Assembly: GCF_000195295.1 (NCBI RefSeq)
Contig: NC_015388.1
Span: forward strand, 1,550,001-1,614,000
From: Desulfobacca acetoxidans DSM 11109
Lineage (GTDB): Bacteria > Desulfobacterota > Desulfobaccia > Desulfobaccales > Desulfobaccaceae
DNA: 64,000 bases
Direction of reading: 5' to 3'
Part shown: positions 47,401 through 55,074 of the stretch, one piece after another
Layout of the letters: every line of letters starts with the position of its first letter
Position numbering within the stretch: the stretch's first letter is position 1
Made by a program: the position numbers and the translations under genes
Notes under the pieces: generated by a model
Seen by the model: only the letters and a program-made list of their open reading frames with translations
What the model was told of the DNA's origin: nothing
The model's database searches: none

Positions 47401-48122
47401 TTGACCAGAGTATAGCAGGAGAATTTGGCCGACCGCTCCAGATTGTCCCGGATGCCTTCAGGGTCATCATAAATAAGCCAGCCCTGTTCCCCCCGCATCC
47501 ATCTGCTCAATTCTTCTTTGAAATGAGGCTGTTGGTATCTCTCTTCCAGCTCAGCGAAGGTGAGTGCTATGGGGGTGCTGAGGGAAGATTCTAGCATTTC
47601 AATAAATTTTTCATCCGGCAGCTTGACGCCCAACGCCGCGGCGCCGCGCTGGATATCGGCAAATTCCCGTAAAAAGTCCAAAAGCCATGTTTTTAGGGAA
47701 TGCACCGTGGCCGGGAGTGACAAATGTTCTGGCTTAAAGACCTTGGTCACTTCCCAGGCTTTGTATTGCCGGTCTTTGGGGGCGGTTTGGGGGGAGAACG
47801 TTTCCCACAGCACAAAGGTGTTGACGTTCCAGGTGAAAAAGAAACTGACCCCGGCGCGTTGAGCTTTTTGGCGGGCATCCTGTACCACGCTTTCAATATA
47901 GGGGCTGCCGCCGTCTTTTTGGAAGGGCAATTTGACTTCGCCAGTGAGAACAATGACCTGATTGCTATCCAGGAGGGTGAGGTCCCGGCGCTTTAAAGAC
48001 TGAGCCCCTCTCTGTTCGCACTTGGCCCGAAGAAAAGGCAGGTGTGGATGTTTGGCCAGGATCTCGTTAATCCAACCGCCAACGTCGGCAGTAAATTCCC
48101 ATTCATTGATGATGACAGGCAT
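44427..48122 (-). CDS. Type IIG restriction-modification enzyme (Eco57I-like)
   Basis: A 1231-aa single-chain protein. An N-terminal PD-(D/E)xK nuclease domain has RDLTLLD (Asp47) and TGEVKLP (Glu62, Lys64). A helical linker reaches about 330. The methylase has motif I DPACGGGTFL near 377 and NPPYIRQEE near 486. A target-recognition region follows (about 650-1000). Such enzymes both cut and methylate. The DNA at 45200-45690 (residues ~810-974) is clearly more AT-rich than the flanks, matching a recently exchanged target-recognition domain. No separate methylase or specificity gene is adjacent. Confidence 0.92.
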   Translation of the reverse strand: MPVIINEWEFTADVGGWINEILAKHPHLPFLRAKCEQRGAQSLKRRDLTLLDSNQVIVLTGEVKLPFQKDGGSPYIESVVQDARQKAQRAGVSFFFTWNVNTFVLWETFSPQTAPKDRQYKAWEVTKVFKPEHLSLPATVHSLKTWLLDFLREFADIQRGAAALGVKLPDEKFIEMLESSLSTPIALTFAELEERYQQPHFKEELSRWMRGEQGWLIYDDPEGIRDNLERSAKFSCYTLVNKLVFFEALLKRYRGQLTKIVIPDHISQGDTLRLHLEKHFAEAKDVTKDYETVFGEEHISIGNRLPFYSDAAVPHWRSLINEIHDFDFSLLDYDVIGSVFERLIAPEERHKFGQFYTRPEVVDLINSFCIRRGDEKVMDPACGGGTFLVRAYVRKRELAPARKHGQLLDDLFGVDISHFATHLSTINLATRDLIDADNYPQIARSDFFNLKTHNPFVTLPVKLKVKGLGKLQHRHAEIPPLDAVVGNPPYIRQEEIPRAKDKKTPEPGTKEFYQVLVEQEAGAELSGRSDIHCYFWPHAATFLKEDGWLCLLTSSQWLDVEYGFKLQRWLLDHFAIAAVFESLVEPWFVGARVATAVTILRRQPDDDARRDNVVRFVQLRRPLREILIHDGTSAGAVMAVDVFRDEILSLTGNTVNARYRARLVRQGDLREEGIRLGRIMSKTLPENGENDLKQGEYYGGKWGVYLRAPDLWFELLDEFSSGFVPLGEIAEVRFGVKSGKDCFFFPKDCSTDCLAQCQDPRDFKDRFGVSRKKVASGKVKLVRCGEGRGEIKPIEAKYLEPEIHSLMEVSGFSVSPQDCSRLILLVSKKKSQLRNQHVLDYIRWGEKQDFHTGPTCYSRTKEGRYWYDLTGHRRGILFWPMSQQYKHAIPINEHNILCNANLYDVILQEHIDPTVIAGILNSSLVVLSKFQYGRPVGVEGNYKTQVVDANIMLIPNPFKGSKKLLSRISLIFLKMKERPALQFLSERRLREMAYRQKGREADLEQLSDLCELDMPDRRELDGAVLEMLGVADPDRRQALIDELYAYLRQFFEWTRQKEEKAILNKLAARRKVKVNPQTMASQILTEIQNDYPLLLRRYEPDFLDVSKPYDVFDLPAEGHPAPLRDLYHDSAVVFMKGAKKIGLVPVAIPEHVPFVVLLAENNVRGLVRVPHAGEECERVGNAFQEFLYQREAVLRELIAKRTVDEDLQEKIYESLQKLLLNPHIDPQSKRY

Positions 48123-48404
48123 GAGATGTCTTTTTGGGGGAAAAGTATTTTGCTAATGAATTTAAGCGCATAATAACATGGTTAATCTTCCGTGACAAGG
48201 ATATTCCTTATATCCCTCTTGGGGAATGCCCATATTCGCCACTCTGCGTCATGGCCACCTCGGGGCCGTAGCGCCGTAAGCAATAGGACAAGAAAGTGGA
48301 GCGCATCCCGTCTTTCGAGCTGGACTTGCGGTGGACAATGAATTGTGTTCTAATATCATTGGAAGGCATTATGAAAGCATGAAAAAAATCGTGTAGAGAC
48401 GAAC

Positions 48405-49136
48405 TTGAGTATTCGCCTTCAGTACCCAAATCCCGTGTCCCAATCATACCCCATCGAAGCATATTACCATACTATTATGGCCAGCATCGCCGCCGCCGCC
48501 CGCCGCGTCGGCCGCGAGCCGGCTGAGATACGCCTGGTGGGGGCCAGCAAAACCGTGGATCTGGCCCGCATCCGGGAGGCCGTGGCCGCCGGACTTGCCA
48601 TTTTGGGGGAAAATTACCTACAGGAAGCCAGGCAGAAGATTGCTGTGCTTGACGCTCCAGTGAGTTGGCATTTTATCGGTCACCTGCAGAGTAATAAGGC
48701 CAATGCCGCCGTGCGGCTCTTTGACCTGATCCACTCGGTTGATCGGCTCTCCTTGGCCCAGGCCCTGAATCGGGCTGCGGCCAACATCAACAAGGTGCAG
48801 GATGTCCTGCTGGAGGTGAATCTGGCCGGGGAGGCGTCAAAATCCGGGATATCCTCCACAGAACTACCGGATCTTATCAGGGTTTGCCATGGATTGTCCC
48901 ATCTCCGGGTGCGCGGCCTTATGGCTATGCCGCCTTGGTTCGCGGACCCCGAACAGGCGCGGCCATATTTTAAGAAACTTAGGATATTGCGAGATCAGGT
49001 GCAATCCCAGGGTCAACCCGGCCTGGAGCTGGTCGAACTGTCCATGGGCATGTCCGGCGATTATGAAGTAGCCATCGAAGAAGGGGCCACCCTGGTCCGG
49101 ATTGGCACGGCCCTTTTCGGTTCCCGCCCGCATTGA
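48405..49136 (+). CDS. YggS-family PLP-binding protein
   Basis: Up to 243 aa from a TTG at 48405; the ATG at 48477 would cut the first helix. The PLP lysine is in VGASKT near residue 49, then FIGHLQSNK, the LLEVNLAGEASKSG region and the phosphate-binding LSMGMSGDYEVAIEEGATLVRIGTALFG region. It keeps PLP and amino-acid pools in balance. It is divergent from the restriction enzyme. The start codon choice is uncertain. Confidence 0.93.
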   Translation: MSIRLQYPNPVSQSYPIEAYYHTIMASIAAAARRVGREPAEIRLVGASKTVDLARIREAVAAGLAILGENYLQEARQKIAVLDAPVSWHFIGHLQSNKANAAVRLFDLIHSVDRLSLAQALNRAAANINKVQDVLLEVNLAGEASKSGISSTELPDLIRVCHGLSHLRVRGLMAMPPWFADPEQARPYFKKLRILRDQVQSQGQPGLELVELSMGMSGDYEVAIEEGATLVRIGTALFGSRPH

Positions 49137-49281
49137 CTTCAGTCGTTATCGTTCTTATATACATAGAAAATAAGGTTTCTGGTTTTCAGTTTACGGTTGT
49201 TGGTCAGAAATTAAGTTCTGCGCTGGCGAGAGCATCATATCGCTTTGCCATGCAGCGGCTGTTCTACCAGAAGATCGGTAG

Positions 49282-49405
49282 CGCAGACCTCCAGGTCTGC
49301 GATATGAGCAGTCCAAGGGAAATAACAGCCGCACAGGTGAGAAAACCTGTGTTACCGGTTAGAAAGTCCGTGCTACCGGTCAGGTGATTTTCATGGTTGG
49401 CGGGT
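49282..49405. repeat. Short palindromes upstream of the thioredoxin gene
   Basis: Hairpins cgcagacc/ggtctgcg (49282-49301) and cacaggt/acctgtg (49332-49351), then a copy of the dispersed attttcatggttggcgggt (49387). The whole 49137-49438 interval has no gene. Confidence 0.6.
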
Positions 49406-49438
49406 AGTTTAAGAATAATGACAATTAAAGGAGCAATA

Positions 49439-49939
49439 GTGAAGAAAAAACAATTATGGGGCAGAATAGTCGGCGGCCTGATCATGCTTTTTCTGTTCGC
49501 AGGTCTGTCGGCGCTTCCGGTGCAGGCCGGCATAGTGGATGGCAATACAGGTAAAGGCGGGGAAAAATGTGACCTCAAGCCGTTTATCAAGCCGGGTCAG
49601 ACGACTGTCATCGACTTTACCAGTCCTTTCTGTCCACCGTGCGAAAAGCTTCTGCCGGTTTTGGAGACGCTGGCCGGGCAGCGATCGGATCTCCACATCG
49701 TCAAACTCAACATTAACCGGCCCTCTATCCAGGGGGCCATTGACTGGGAATCTCCCCTGTACAAACAGCACAGCCTGCCCTATGTGCCTTTTCTGATGAT
49801 CTACAACGGTCAGGGCCAGCTTCAGTCCAAGGGGCGGGAGGCCCTGGACACCGTCCTGAAATGGTATAAGGCCACTCAGGGCCAATCGGATGGAGGACAG
49901 GCTACTTCTCCTCTGCCTGGAACTGCTCAGGATCGATAA
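49439..49939 (+). CDS. Secreted thioredoxin-like protein
   Basis: 166 aa from a GTG with AAAGGAG 6 nt ahead; the frame extends to 49397 without support. A signal peptide or membrane anchor spans about residues 10-30. The active site is FCPPCEK with C65 and C68, and a cis-Pro loop LPYVPFLMIY follows. It would act on disulfides outside the cytoplasm. It is followed by the dehydratase-type gene; a functional link is not obvious. Confidence 0.85.
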   Translation: MKKKQLWGRIVGGLIMLFLFAGLSALPVQAGIVDGNTGKGGEKCDLKPFIKPGQTTVIDFTSPFCPPCEKLLPVLETLAGQRSDLHIVKLNINRPSIQGAIDWESPLYKQHSLPYVPFLMIYNGQGQLQSKGREALDTVLKWYKATQGQSDGGQATSPLPGTAQDR

Positions 49940-49974
49940 GACAGGACAAAGGCGCCATCGCCGGTGAAAAAAAG

Positions 49975-50979
49975 ATGCTCAACGCCAATCTACCACCGGG
50001 ATTGCGGGTGGGTTTCACCACCACCATCCCGGTGGAGGTCATTCTCGCCGCTGGACTGATACCGGTCGATCTCAATAATATCTTTATCACCGCCGCCGAT
50101 GCCTATCAGCAGGTGAACGCGGCGGAGGCGGAAGGCTGGCCCCGGACCGTCTGTGCCTGGATTAAAGGTATCCATTCAACCCTGCAGCGCCGCCCAGACA
50201 TCAAAGTGGTCATCGTCGTTACCCAGGGAGATTGTTCCAACACCCACGCCCTCATGGAGTTGTTGGAGGCGGAAGGCCAACAGCTAGCCGCTTTTCAGTT
50301 TCCTTTCCCCCGGAGCCGGGAGCTGCTTCACCACCAGATAGCACAACTCATGGTCTTTTTTGGCGTAGACTGGCCCATGGTGACCCAAACCTGGCGTGAA
50401 CTGAATCCGGTACGCCTCAAACTGGCCGAACTGGACCGCCTCACCTGGACCACCGGACAGGTCTCCGGGCGGGAAAACTTCCAGTTTCTGCTCTCCGGCT
50501 CCGATTTCAATGGCGATCCCCAGACATTTAGCCGACATCTGACTGAGTTTCTGGCTCGGGTGCGCCGCCGTCCGCATCATGCGGGCTTGGTTCGGTTAGG
50601 GCTCATCGGCATTCCGCCAATTTTTGACAACCTTTTTGAGTACCTGGAGGAACTTGGGGCGCAGGTAGTGTTTAACGAATTTCCCCGCCAGTTCAGTATG
50701 CCGGGTAAACCTCTTGATATGGTAGAACAATATCTCAATTACACTTATCCCTACGATGTTTTCGGCCGCATCGCTGACATCGCCGTTGCAGTGGCCGAAC
50801 GCCGCCTGGATGGGTTGATTCATTATACGCAGAGTTTTTGTTTCCGACAGATTCAGGATCGCCTGCTGCGCCAACGCCTTAATCTGCCTATGCTGACTAT
50901 TGAAGGTGACCGGCCGGCGGCAGTGGATCATCGTACCCGGCTGCGCCTTGAGGCCTTTGTCGATGTCCTCCGACGCTAG
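49975..50979 (+). CDS. 2-hydroxyacyl-CoA dehydratase-type iron-sulfur protein (HgdB/BcrC family)
   Basis: A 334-aa protein. It has GLRVGFTTTIPVEVILAAGLIP at the start and only three cysteines, in TVCAWIKG, GDCSNTH and SFCFRQIQD. Three Cys fit the single [4Fe-4S] cluster of the dehydratase subunits rather than the double-cubane protein, which has more. The next gene is an activase, so ATP-driven injection of a low-potential electron is likely. The usual second dehydratase subunit and the CoA-transferase genes are absent, so the substrate is unknown. Confidence 0.88.
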   Translation: MLNANLPPGLRVGFTTTIPVEVILAAGLIPVDLNNIFITAADAYQQVNAAEAEGWPRTVCAWIKGIHSTLQRRPDIKVVIVVTQGDCSNTHALMELLEAEGQQLAAFQFPFPRSRELLHHQIAQLMVFFGVDWPMVTQTWRELNPVRLKLAELDRLTWTTGQVSGRENFQFLLSGSDFNGDPQTFSRHLTEFLARVRRRPHHAGLVRLGLIGIPPIFDNLFEYLEELGAQVVFNEFPRQFSMPGKPLDMVEQYLNYTYPYDVFGRIADIAVAVAERRLDGLIHYTQSFCFRQIQDRLLRQRLNLPMLTIEGDRPAAVDHRTRLRLEAFVDVLRR

Positions 50980-51757
50980 TTCCCTCCTGGCCCCACTGGT
51001 TCTGGGTCTTGATTTTGGCAGTCGCTTTGTGAAGTTGGCCTATACGACGGACTTCAAACGTTTCAGCCGCCGGAAGGTGGACGCCCTGATATTCTATCGC
51101 GATTATTTTCGCCAGACCGACGGCGGGCTGGAATTTGACTGGCCCAGGCTTAGCATATCGGCACCCAAACAGGTGGTAGTCACGGGCTACGGCAAGCATC
51201 TGTTTAAGAACCTGCTGCCGACCATAACGGAAATCCGGGCCCATTTCTTAGGAGCCAGCTTTCAGACCGGGCTGAATCATTTTATCCTGCTGGAAATCGG
51301 TGGGCAGGACACCAAGGCCCTGTACATCAAAGAGGGGCGGGTTTTTGACTTCCTTACCAATGATCGATGTGCCGCGGGCACTGGACGTTATCTGGAGAAC
51401 ATGGCCAGATTTTTAAAGATGCCCTGGCGCCAGTTTACTTCTTGCAGCCAAGAGCCAGTCGCTATTTCCAATACCTGCGCCATCTTTGGAGAGACCGAAC
51501 TCATCAGCCACCTCCTGGATGGGGTACCGTTGGCCAGTATCGCTGCCGGCGTCAACGATTCCGTGGCCTGCCGGGCCCTGCAGATGATCAAACGCTTTCC
51601 CTGTGAGATCTTGGTGTTTGTGGGCGGCGTAGCCCGCAACCGGGCAGTGGTAGAATGCTTGAGACGCTCGGGGAACTACCAGGTCATTGTCCCCCCGGAG
51701 CCCCAGTTCAACGGCGCTTTGGGGTGTTGTCTGGAAAAAAATACAGATAGCCGGTAA
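50963..51757 (+). CDS. Dehydratase activase, ATP-dependent (HgdC/BadF family)
   Basis: 264 aa from the ATG at 50963, which overlaps the preceding gene by 17 nt. It has an ASKHA ATPase fold (LGLDFGSRFVKL at the start, EIGGQDTKAL near 113). Two cysteines, in DRCAAGTGRYLE and TCAIFGETE, are the ligands of the [4Fe-4S] cluster shared at the dimer interface. GGVARN closes the nucleotide site. It reduces the partner protein using ATP. Confidence 0.9.
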   Translation: MSSDASSLLAPLVLGLDFGSRFVKLAYTTDFKRFSRRKVDALIFYRDYFRQTDGGLEFDWPRLSISAPKQVVVTGYGKHLFKNLLPTITEIRAHFLGASFQTGLNHFILLEIGGQDTKALYIKEGRVFDFLTNDRCAAGTGRYLENMARFLKMPWRQFTSCSQEPVAISNTCAIFGETELISHLLDGVPLASIAAGVNDSVACRALQMIKRFPCEILVFVGGVARNRAVVECLRRSGNYQVIVPPEPQFNGALGCCLEKNTDSR

Positions 51758-51791
51758 TTTTTATCTTAGGAGAAGAATATATATGTATTTG

Positions 51792-52205
51792 TTAAGGTCG
51801 AACTTCTAAAGGAAGTGTTTGTAAAATTGTAAAAAAAACACGGCGCGCCAATGATAACGCCTCATCAGCTTCACAGTTGTCTGGTTCATCCGGGTCGCCA
51901 GGGTAGCGGAATCTCCAGGCATATTCGGTTAACGGACCTGCCTCTCGCAAAATTTCTTCAAGATCTGGAGCATATCGGAGACAATGTTGGCCTAACTCTA
52001 CGAGATTATGGGTTTTACGAAAAGGGTGATCGTGCCAAACCAAAAAACCTTTAATTGCTTTCTCAACCAATTGTTGAGCGTGAAAAACAATATCGGTATT
52101 AATAGGTGGGATAGCGGTTCGTTCATGTTCTGCGGCCCTTAAGTCCGTAGCGGCCTTAACCAGCCAAGCTTTGGTTTCGGCGATCTTCGCAGGGTCGAGC
52201 GGCAT
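51792..52205 (-). CDS. HEPN-domain protein of an MNT/HEPN pair
   Basis: A 137-aa all-helical HEPN protein: AWLVKAATDLRAAEH, FHAQQLVEKAIKGFLVW, RKTHNLVEL. The KTH-L form is the variant of many non-RNase HEPN proteins; the R-x4-6-H RNase motif is not clear. It overlaps the end of the MNT gene by 50 nt in another frame. MNT/HEPN pairs form toxin-antitoxin or antiphage modules. Confidence 0.85.
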   Translation of the reverse strand: MPLDPAKIAETKAWLVKAATDLRAAEHERTAIPPINTDIVFHAQQLVEKAIKGFLVWHDHPFRKTHNLVELGQHCLRYAPDLEEILREAGPLTEYAWRFRYPGDPDEPDNCEADEALSLARRVFFTILQTLPLEVRP

Positions 52206-52551
52206 ATAATAATTTTCCTTCCCGTAAAATAGTAGCGGGTAAAGAAGCCACTAAATGTGTGCGGCTATCAAAGGCACTCTGGGTCCAAACCAGGATATCA
52301 GCCGCCGTTCCTATGCCCCATAAGCTGTGGTATGCCAAGCGGCTACGACGCCTCTCAGTCGGGGCGTTGTCGGGAACTATTACCATAAGATCATAGTCAC
52401 TGTCGGGTCCGGAATCACCCCGGGCTTGGGAGCCGAAGAGATAGATTCGAAGAGGCTCATAAGACTCTATTAATCGCCGGATGATCTCTTCTAAAATGAT
52501 GTCACAGTGAGACGGTTGCTCAGAATTCACATTGTTTCCTAATGAAAACAT
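52156..52551 (-). CDS. Minimal nucleotidyltransferase (MNT) of an MNT/HEPN pair
   Basis: A 131-aa protein with GSQARGDSGPDSDYDL near 41-56: the GSxARG motif and two catalytic Asp. MNT proteins AMPylate HEPN partners and act as antitoxins in such pairs. Its 3' end (ARPCEDRRNQS) overlaps the HEPN start, so the true end could be slightly shorter in function. The pair is expressed as one unit. Confidence 0.87.
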   Translation of the reverse strand: MFSLGNNVNSEQPSHCDIILEEIIRRLIESYEPLRIYLFGSQARGDSGPDSDYDLMVIVPDNAPTERRRSRLAYHSLWGIGTAADILVWTQSAFDSRTHLVASLPATILREGKLLYAARPCEDRRNQSLAG

Positions 52552-52567
52552 GTTTTAATTTTGAAAT

Positions 52568-52795
52568 TCAGGCCGGCAGCTCTCCGTTCCCTGCCAGTTC
52601 AAATTCTAATAAATCTCCTATTTTACAGTCGAAGAAGCGGCAGAGGGCATCAAGGTGCTCTCTTTTCAGTTGGTGCCATTGATTTTCTGCCAGGTGTTGC
52701 AGGGTTTCTTTAGGAATATCGGTCTGTTTGGACAACTGGCCGTAATCGTAAAGGTTGTTTTGGATCATGAGTTCCCTGAGGTTGCAGTAGATCAT
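52568..52795 (-). CDS. Small Cro/CI-type helix-turn-helix protein
   Basis: 75 aa from the ATG at 52795 with GGAG ahead; the frame is open upstream into the protease gene's end without support. HTH-26-like DNA-binding fold: MIYCNLRELMIQNN, then QLSKQTDIPKETLQHLAENQ. It ends 16 nt upstream of the MNT gene on the same strand and could regulate it. Confidence 0.8.
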   Translation of the reverse strand: MIYCNLRELMIQNNLYDYGQLSKQTDIPKETLQHLAENQWHQLKREHLDALCRFFDCKIGDLLEFELAGNGELPA

Positions 52796-52814
52796 GGTTT
52801 TACTCCTTTCAAGT

Positions 52815-53414
52815 TCAGCCGAGCAGAAGTTCCATAAAAAAGCGGAATATCGGCCGCAGTAAAACACCCCATAAACCGCTGTACAGCAGCAAAAGGATCA
52901 GTATAAACCCTACCGGCTCTAATTGGGCATAAAGCCGTTGCAGTGACCGGGGCAGCAGGGGCATGACGATCTTGGAGCCGTCGAGGGGTGGAATAGGGAT
53001 GAGGTTAAACAACATCAGGTAGAGATTTATAATCACCCCGTACTTGCAGAGGTGAAAGAAACCAGGATTGCCGCCGCTCCAGGGCAGCAGTTGGGCAAAC
53101 ACGGCAGCCAGGAGAAGATTGCTCAGCGGTCCGGCGGCGCTGACGGTAATCTCTCCCAAGCGGTAGTTGCGAAAATTCGCCGGATTCACCGGCACCGGTT
53201 TGGCCCAACCGAAGAGGACGCCGCTGTGGGAAAAATATAAGACCGCAGGTACCAGAATAGTCCCTACCAGATCGATGTGCGGCAAGGGGTTCATCGTCAG
53301 GCGTCCATAATCTTTAGCGGTCGAGTCGCCGTTTTTCAGGGCGACATAACCGTGGGCGACCTCGTGAACAATGACCGAAAAAAAGAGCACTACCACCATG
53401 ATCAGGGGTTCCAT
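52815..53414 (-). CDS. Site-2 protease family protein (M50)
   Basis: A 199-aa integral membrane zinc protease. HEVAH at residues 17-21 is the zinc motif. The second site, NLIPIPPLDGSK, carries the conserved Asp, and about five membrane segments are present. The small rhomboid-sized form lacks PDZ or CBS domains. It starts 7 nt after the phosphohexomutase stop. Confidence 0.93.
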   Translation of the reverse strand: MEPLIMVVVLFFSVIVHEVAHGYVALKNGDSTAKDYGRLTMNPLPHIDLVGTILVPAVLYFSHSGVLFGWAKPVPVNPANFRNYRLGEITVSAAGPLSNLLLAAVFAQLLPWSGGNPGFFHLCKYGVIINLYLMLFNLIPIPPLDGSKIVMPLLPRSLQRLYAQLEPVGFILILLLLYSGLWGVLLRPIFRFFMELLLG

Positions 53415-53420
53415 AGCGGC

Positions 53421-54839
53421 TTAGTTCCCTTTTACGAAGTCTTCGCCGGCCTGCCGGAGTTTCTCCAGCCCTTCCGGGGTGTGCGCCTCCAGATACAACC
53501 GGATTACCGGTTCTGTCCCAGAGGGTCTGAGGCAGAGCCAACTACCGTCGGCCAGGATATATTTATGGCCGTCCAGCGTAATATGTTGTACCACCTTCTG
53601 CCCAGCCAGGCTGCCGGGCGGCTGCGGCAGGCGGGCCAGCAGCTTCTCCTTGGCATCGGGTGAGAGCGACAGATTGATGCGCTGGCTATAAACCGGACCG
53701 ACTTTGGCAAAAAGTTCTTCACGGAGTTGAGGCAGGTCTTTTTTAGTCCGGGCGACCATCTCGGCCACCAGGATGCAGGCCAGGATGCCATCTTTTTCCG
53801 GGAGATGGCCCCGCATGGAGAAGCCGTCGGATTCCTCACCCACCATGGTTACCAGGTCCTTGATGATATATTCTCCCAAATACTTAAAACCGACTTTGGT
53901 CTCGTACACCTTCATTCCATGGTAGGCTGCCACCCGGTCGATGAGGTGGGTGGTGGCGACGCTGCGGGTGACGCCCTGTTTCCAACCCCTGGTTTCAGCG
54001 AGATAATCGAGCAATAAGGAGAGGATCAGGTTAGCCTCGTAGTGTTGTCCCCGGCTGTCGACGATGCCGAAGCGGTCAGCGTCGGCGTCCACGGCCAGAC
54101 CTAAATGAGCGTTATAGGCCCGTACCTTCTCCCCCAGTTCGACCAGGAATTCCCCGGCCGGCTCCGGTCGGCCGCCGCCGAAGTAAGGATCGCGCCAGTT
54201 GTGGAGCACCTCAACCTGCAATCCGGCCTCCTGGAGGAAGCGGTCCAGATAGCCCACTGCGGTGCCGTAGAGAGGGTCTACCACGACCTTCATTCCGGAA
54301 CGATTCAAGAGACCGACGTCAATCTTGGTGGCTAGGTCTTGCAGATAGTCCTCGCAGGGGTCGATGTCGTTTACCAGGTAGCTGCTCCGGGCCTTATCGA
54401 GGGGCAGACGCCGGATTTGGTCCGGGGTCAGCGCCCTGATCTTCTCCTCAATAGCATTGGTAACCGTTGTGGGTGCCGGACCGCCCCAATGGGGGGAAAA
54501 CTTTAAGCCATTGTATGGTCCCGGATTGTGGCTGGCAGTGATTGTGATGCCCCCGTCTCGCTGACCCTGAAGAATGGCAAAGGTGACCACCGGGGTGGGG
54601 ATGTCGCGCACTCCCAAAAAGCTGGTAATGCCGTTGCCGGCCAAGACTTCGGCGGCAGCGGCGGCAAAATTTTCGGAGAGAAAACGCGTATCATAGCCGA
54701 TAACCACTCCCCGACTGGTTAATTGTTCGCCGGCGAGATAATCGGCGATGCCTTGGCAGACCAGGCGGGCATTGGCAAAGGTGAAATCCTCGGCAATGAT
54801 GCCTCGCCAACCGGAGGTGCCAAACTTGATTTCAGTCAT
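53421..54839 (-). CDS. Phosphoglucomutase/phosphomannomutase
   Basis: A 472-aa alpha-D-phosphohexomutase. The phosphoserine loop TASHNPGPYNG is near residue 100, the metal-binding loop DADADRFG near 245, the sugar-binding GEESDGFSMRGH loop near 330 and the phosphate-binding LRPSGTEPVIRLYLE loop near 440. GAGGT precedes the ATG. Sugar specificity between glucose and mannose phosphates cannot be fixed from this. Confidence 0.93.
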   Translation of the reverse strand: MTEIKFGTSGWRGIIAEDFTFANARLVCQGIADYLAGEQLTSRGVVIGYDTRFLSENFAAAAAEVLAGNGITSFLGVRDIPTPVVTFAILQGQRDGGITITASHNPGPYNGLKFSPHWGGPAPTTVTNAIEEKIRALTPDQIRRLPLDKARSSYLVNDIDPCEDYLQDLATKIDVGLLNRSGMKVVVDPLYGTAVGYLDRFLQEAGLQVEVLHNWRDPYFGGGRPEPAGEFLVELGEKVRAYNAHLGLAVDADADRFGIVDSRGQHYEANLILSLLLDYLAETRGWKQGVTRSVATTHLIDRVAAYHGMKVYETKVGFKYLGEYIIKDLVTMVGEESDGFSMRGHLPEKDGILACILVAEMVARTKKDLPQLREELFAKVGPVYSQRINLSLSPDAKEKLLARLPQPPGSLAGQKVVQHITLDGHKYILADGSWLCLRPSGTEPVIRLYLEAHTPEGLEKLRQAGEDFVKGN

Positions 54840-54988
54840 CTTACAGACCTCGTTCGATGAAATTAAGGGATGTTATGTGGCTTCTGGTTCCCGGTTTTTG
54901 GTAAAAATATATAACTGAACTAAGTTGTTATGGTTACAGTCGGTTGCAGGGCAGACCGGAACCGGTGTTGTGCCGTTTGCGAGCCAAT

Positions 54989-55045
54989 AAAAAAGGAAAA
55001 GACAAACCGCCTGGTAGGCCCGGGCAAAAGCCTTTTCCTTTTTTT
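54989..55045 (-). terminator. Rho-independent terminator downstream of ahcY
   Basis: aaaaaggaaaag and cttttccttttt form a 12-bp stem with flanking A/T tracts on both sides, about 30 nt past the ahcY stop. It could work in both directions. Confidence 0.75.
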
Positions 55046-55074
55046 ACCACAAAATAACGGCAAGAGGAAACGTT

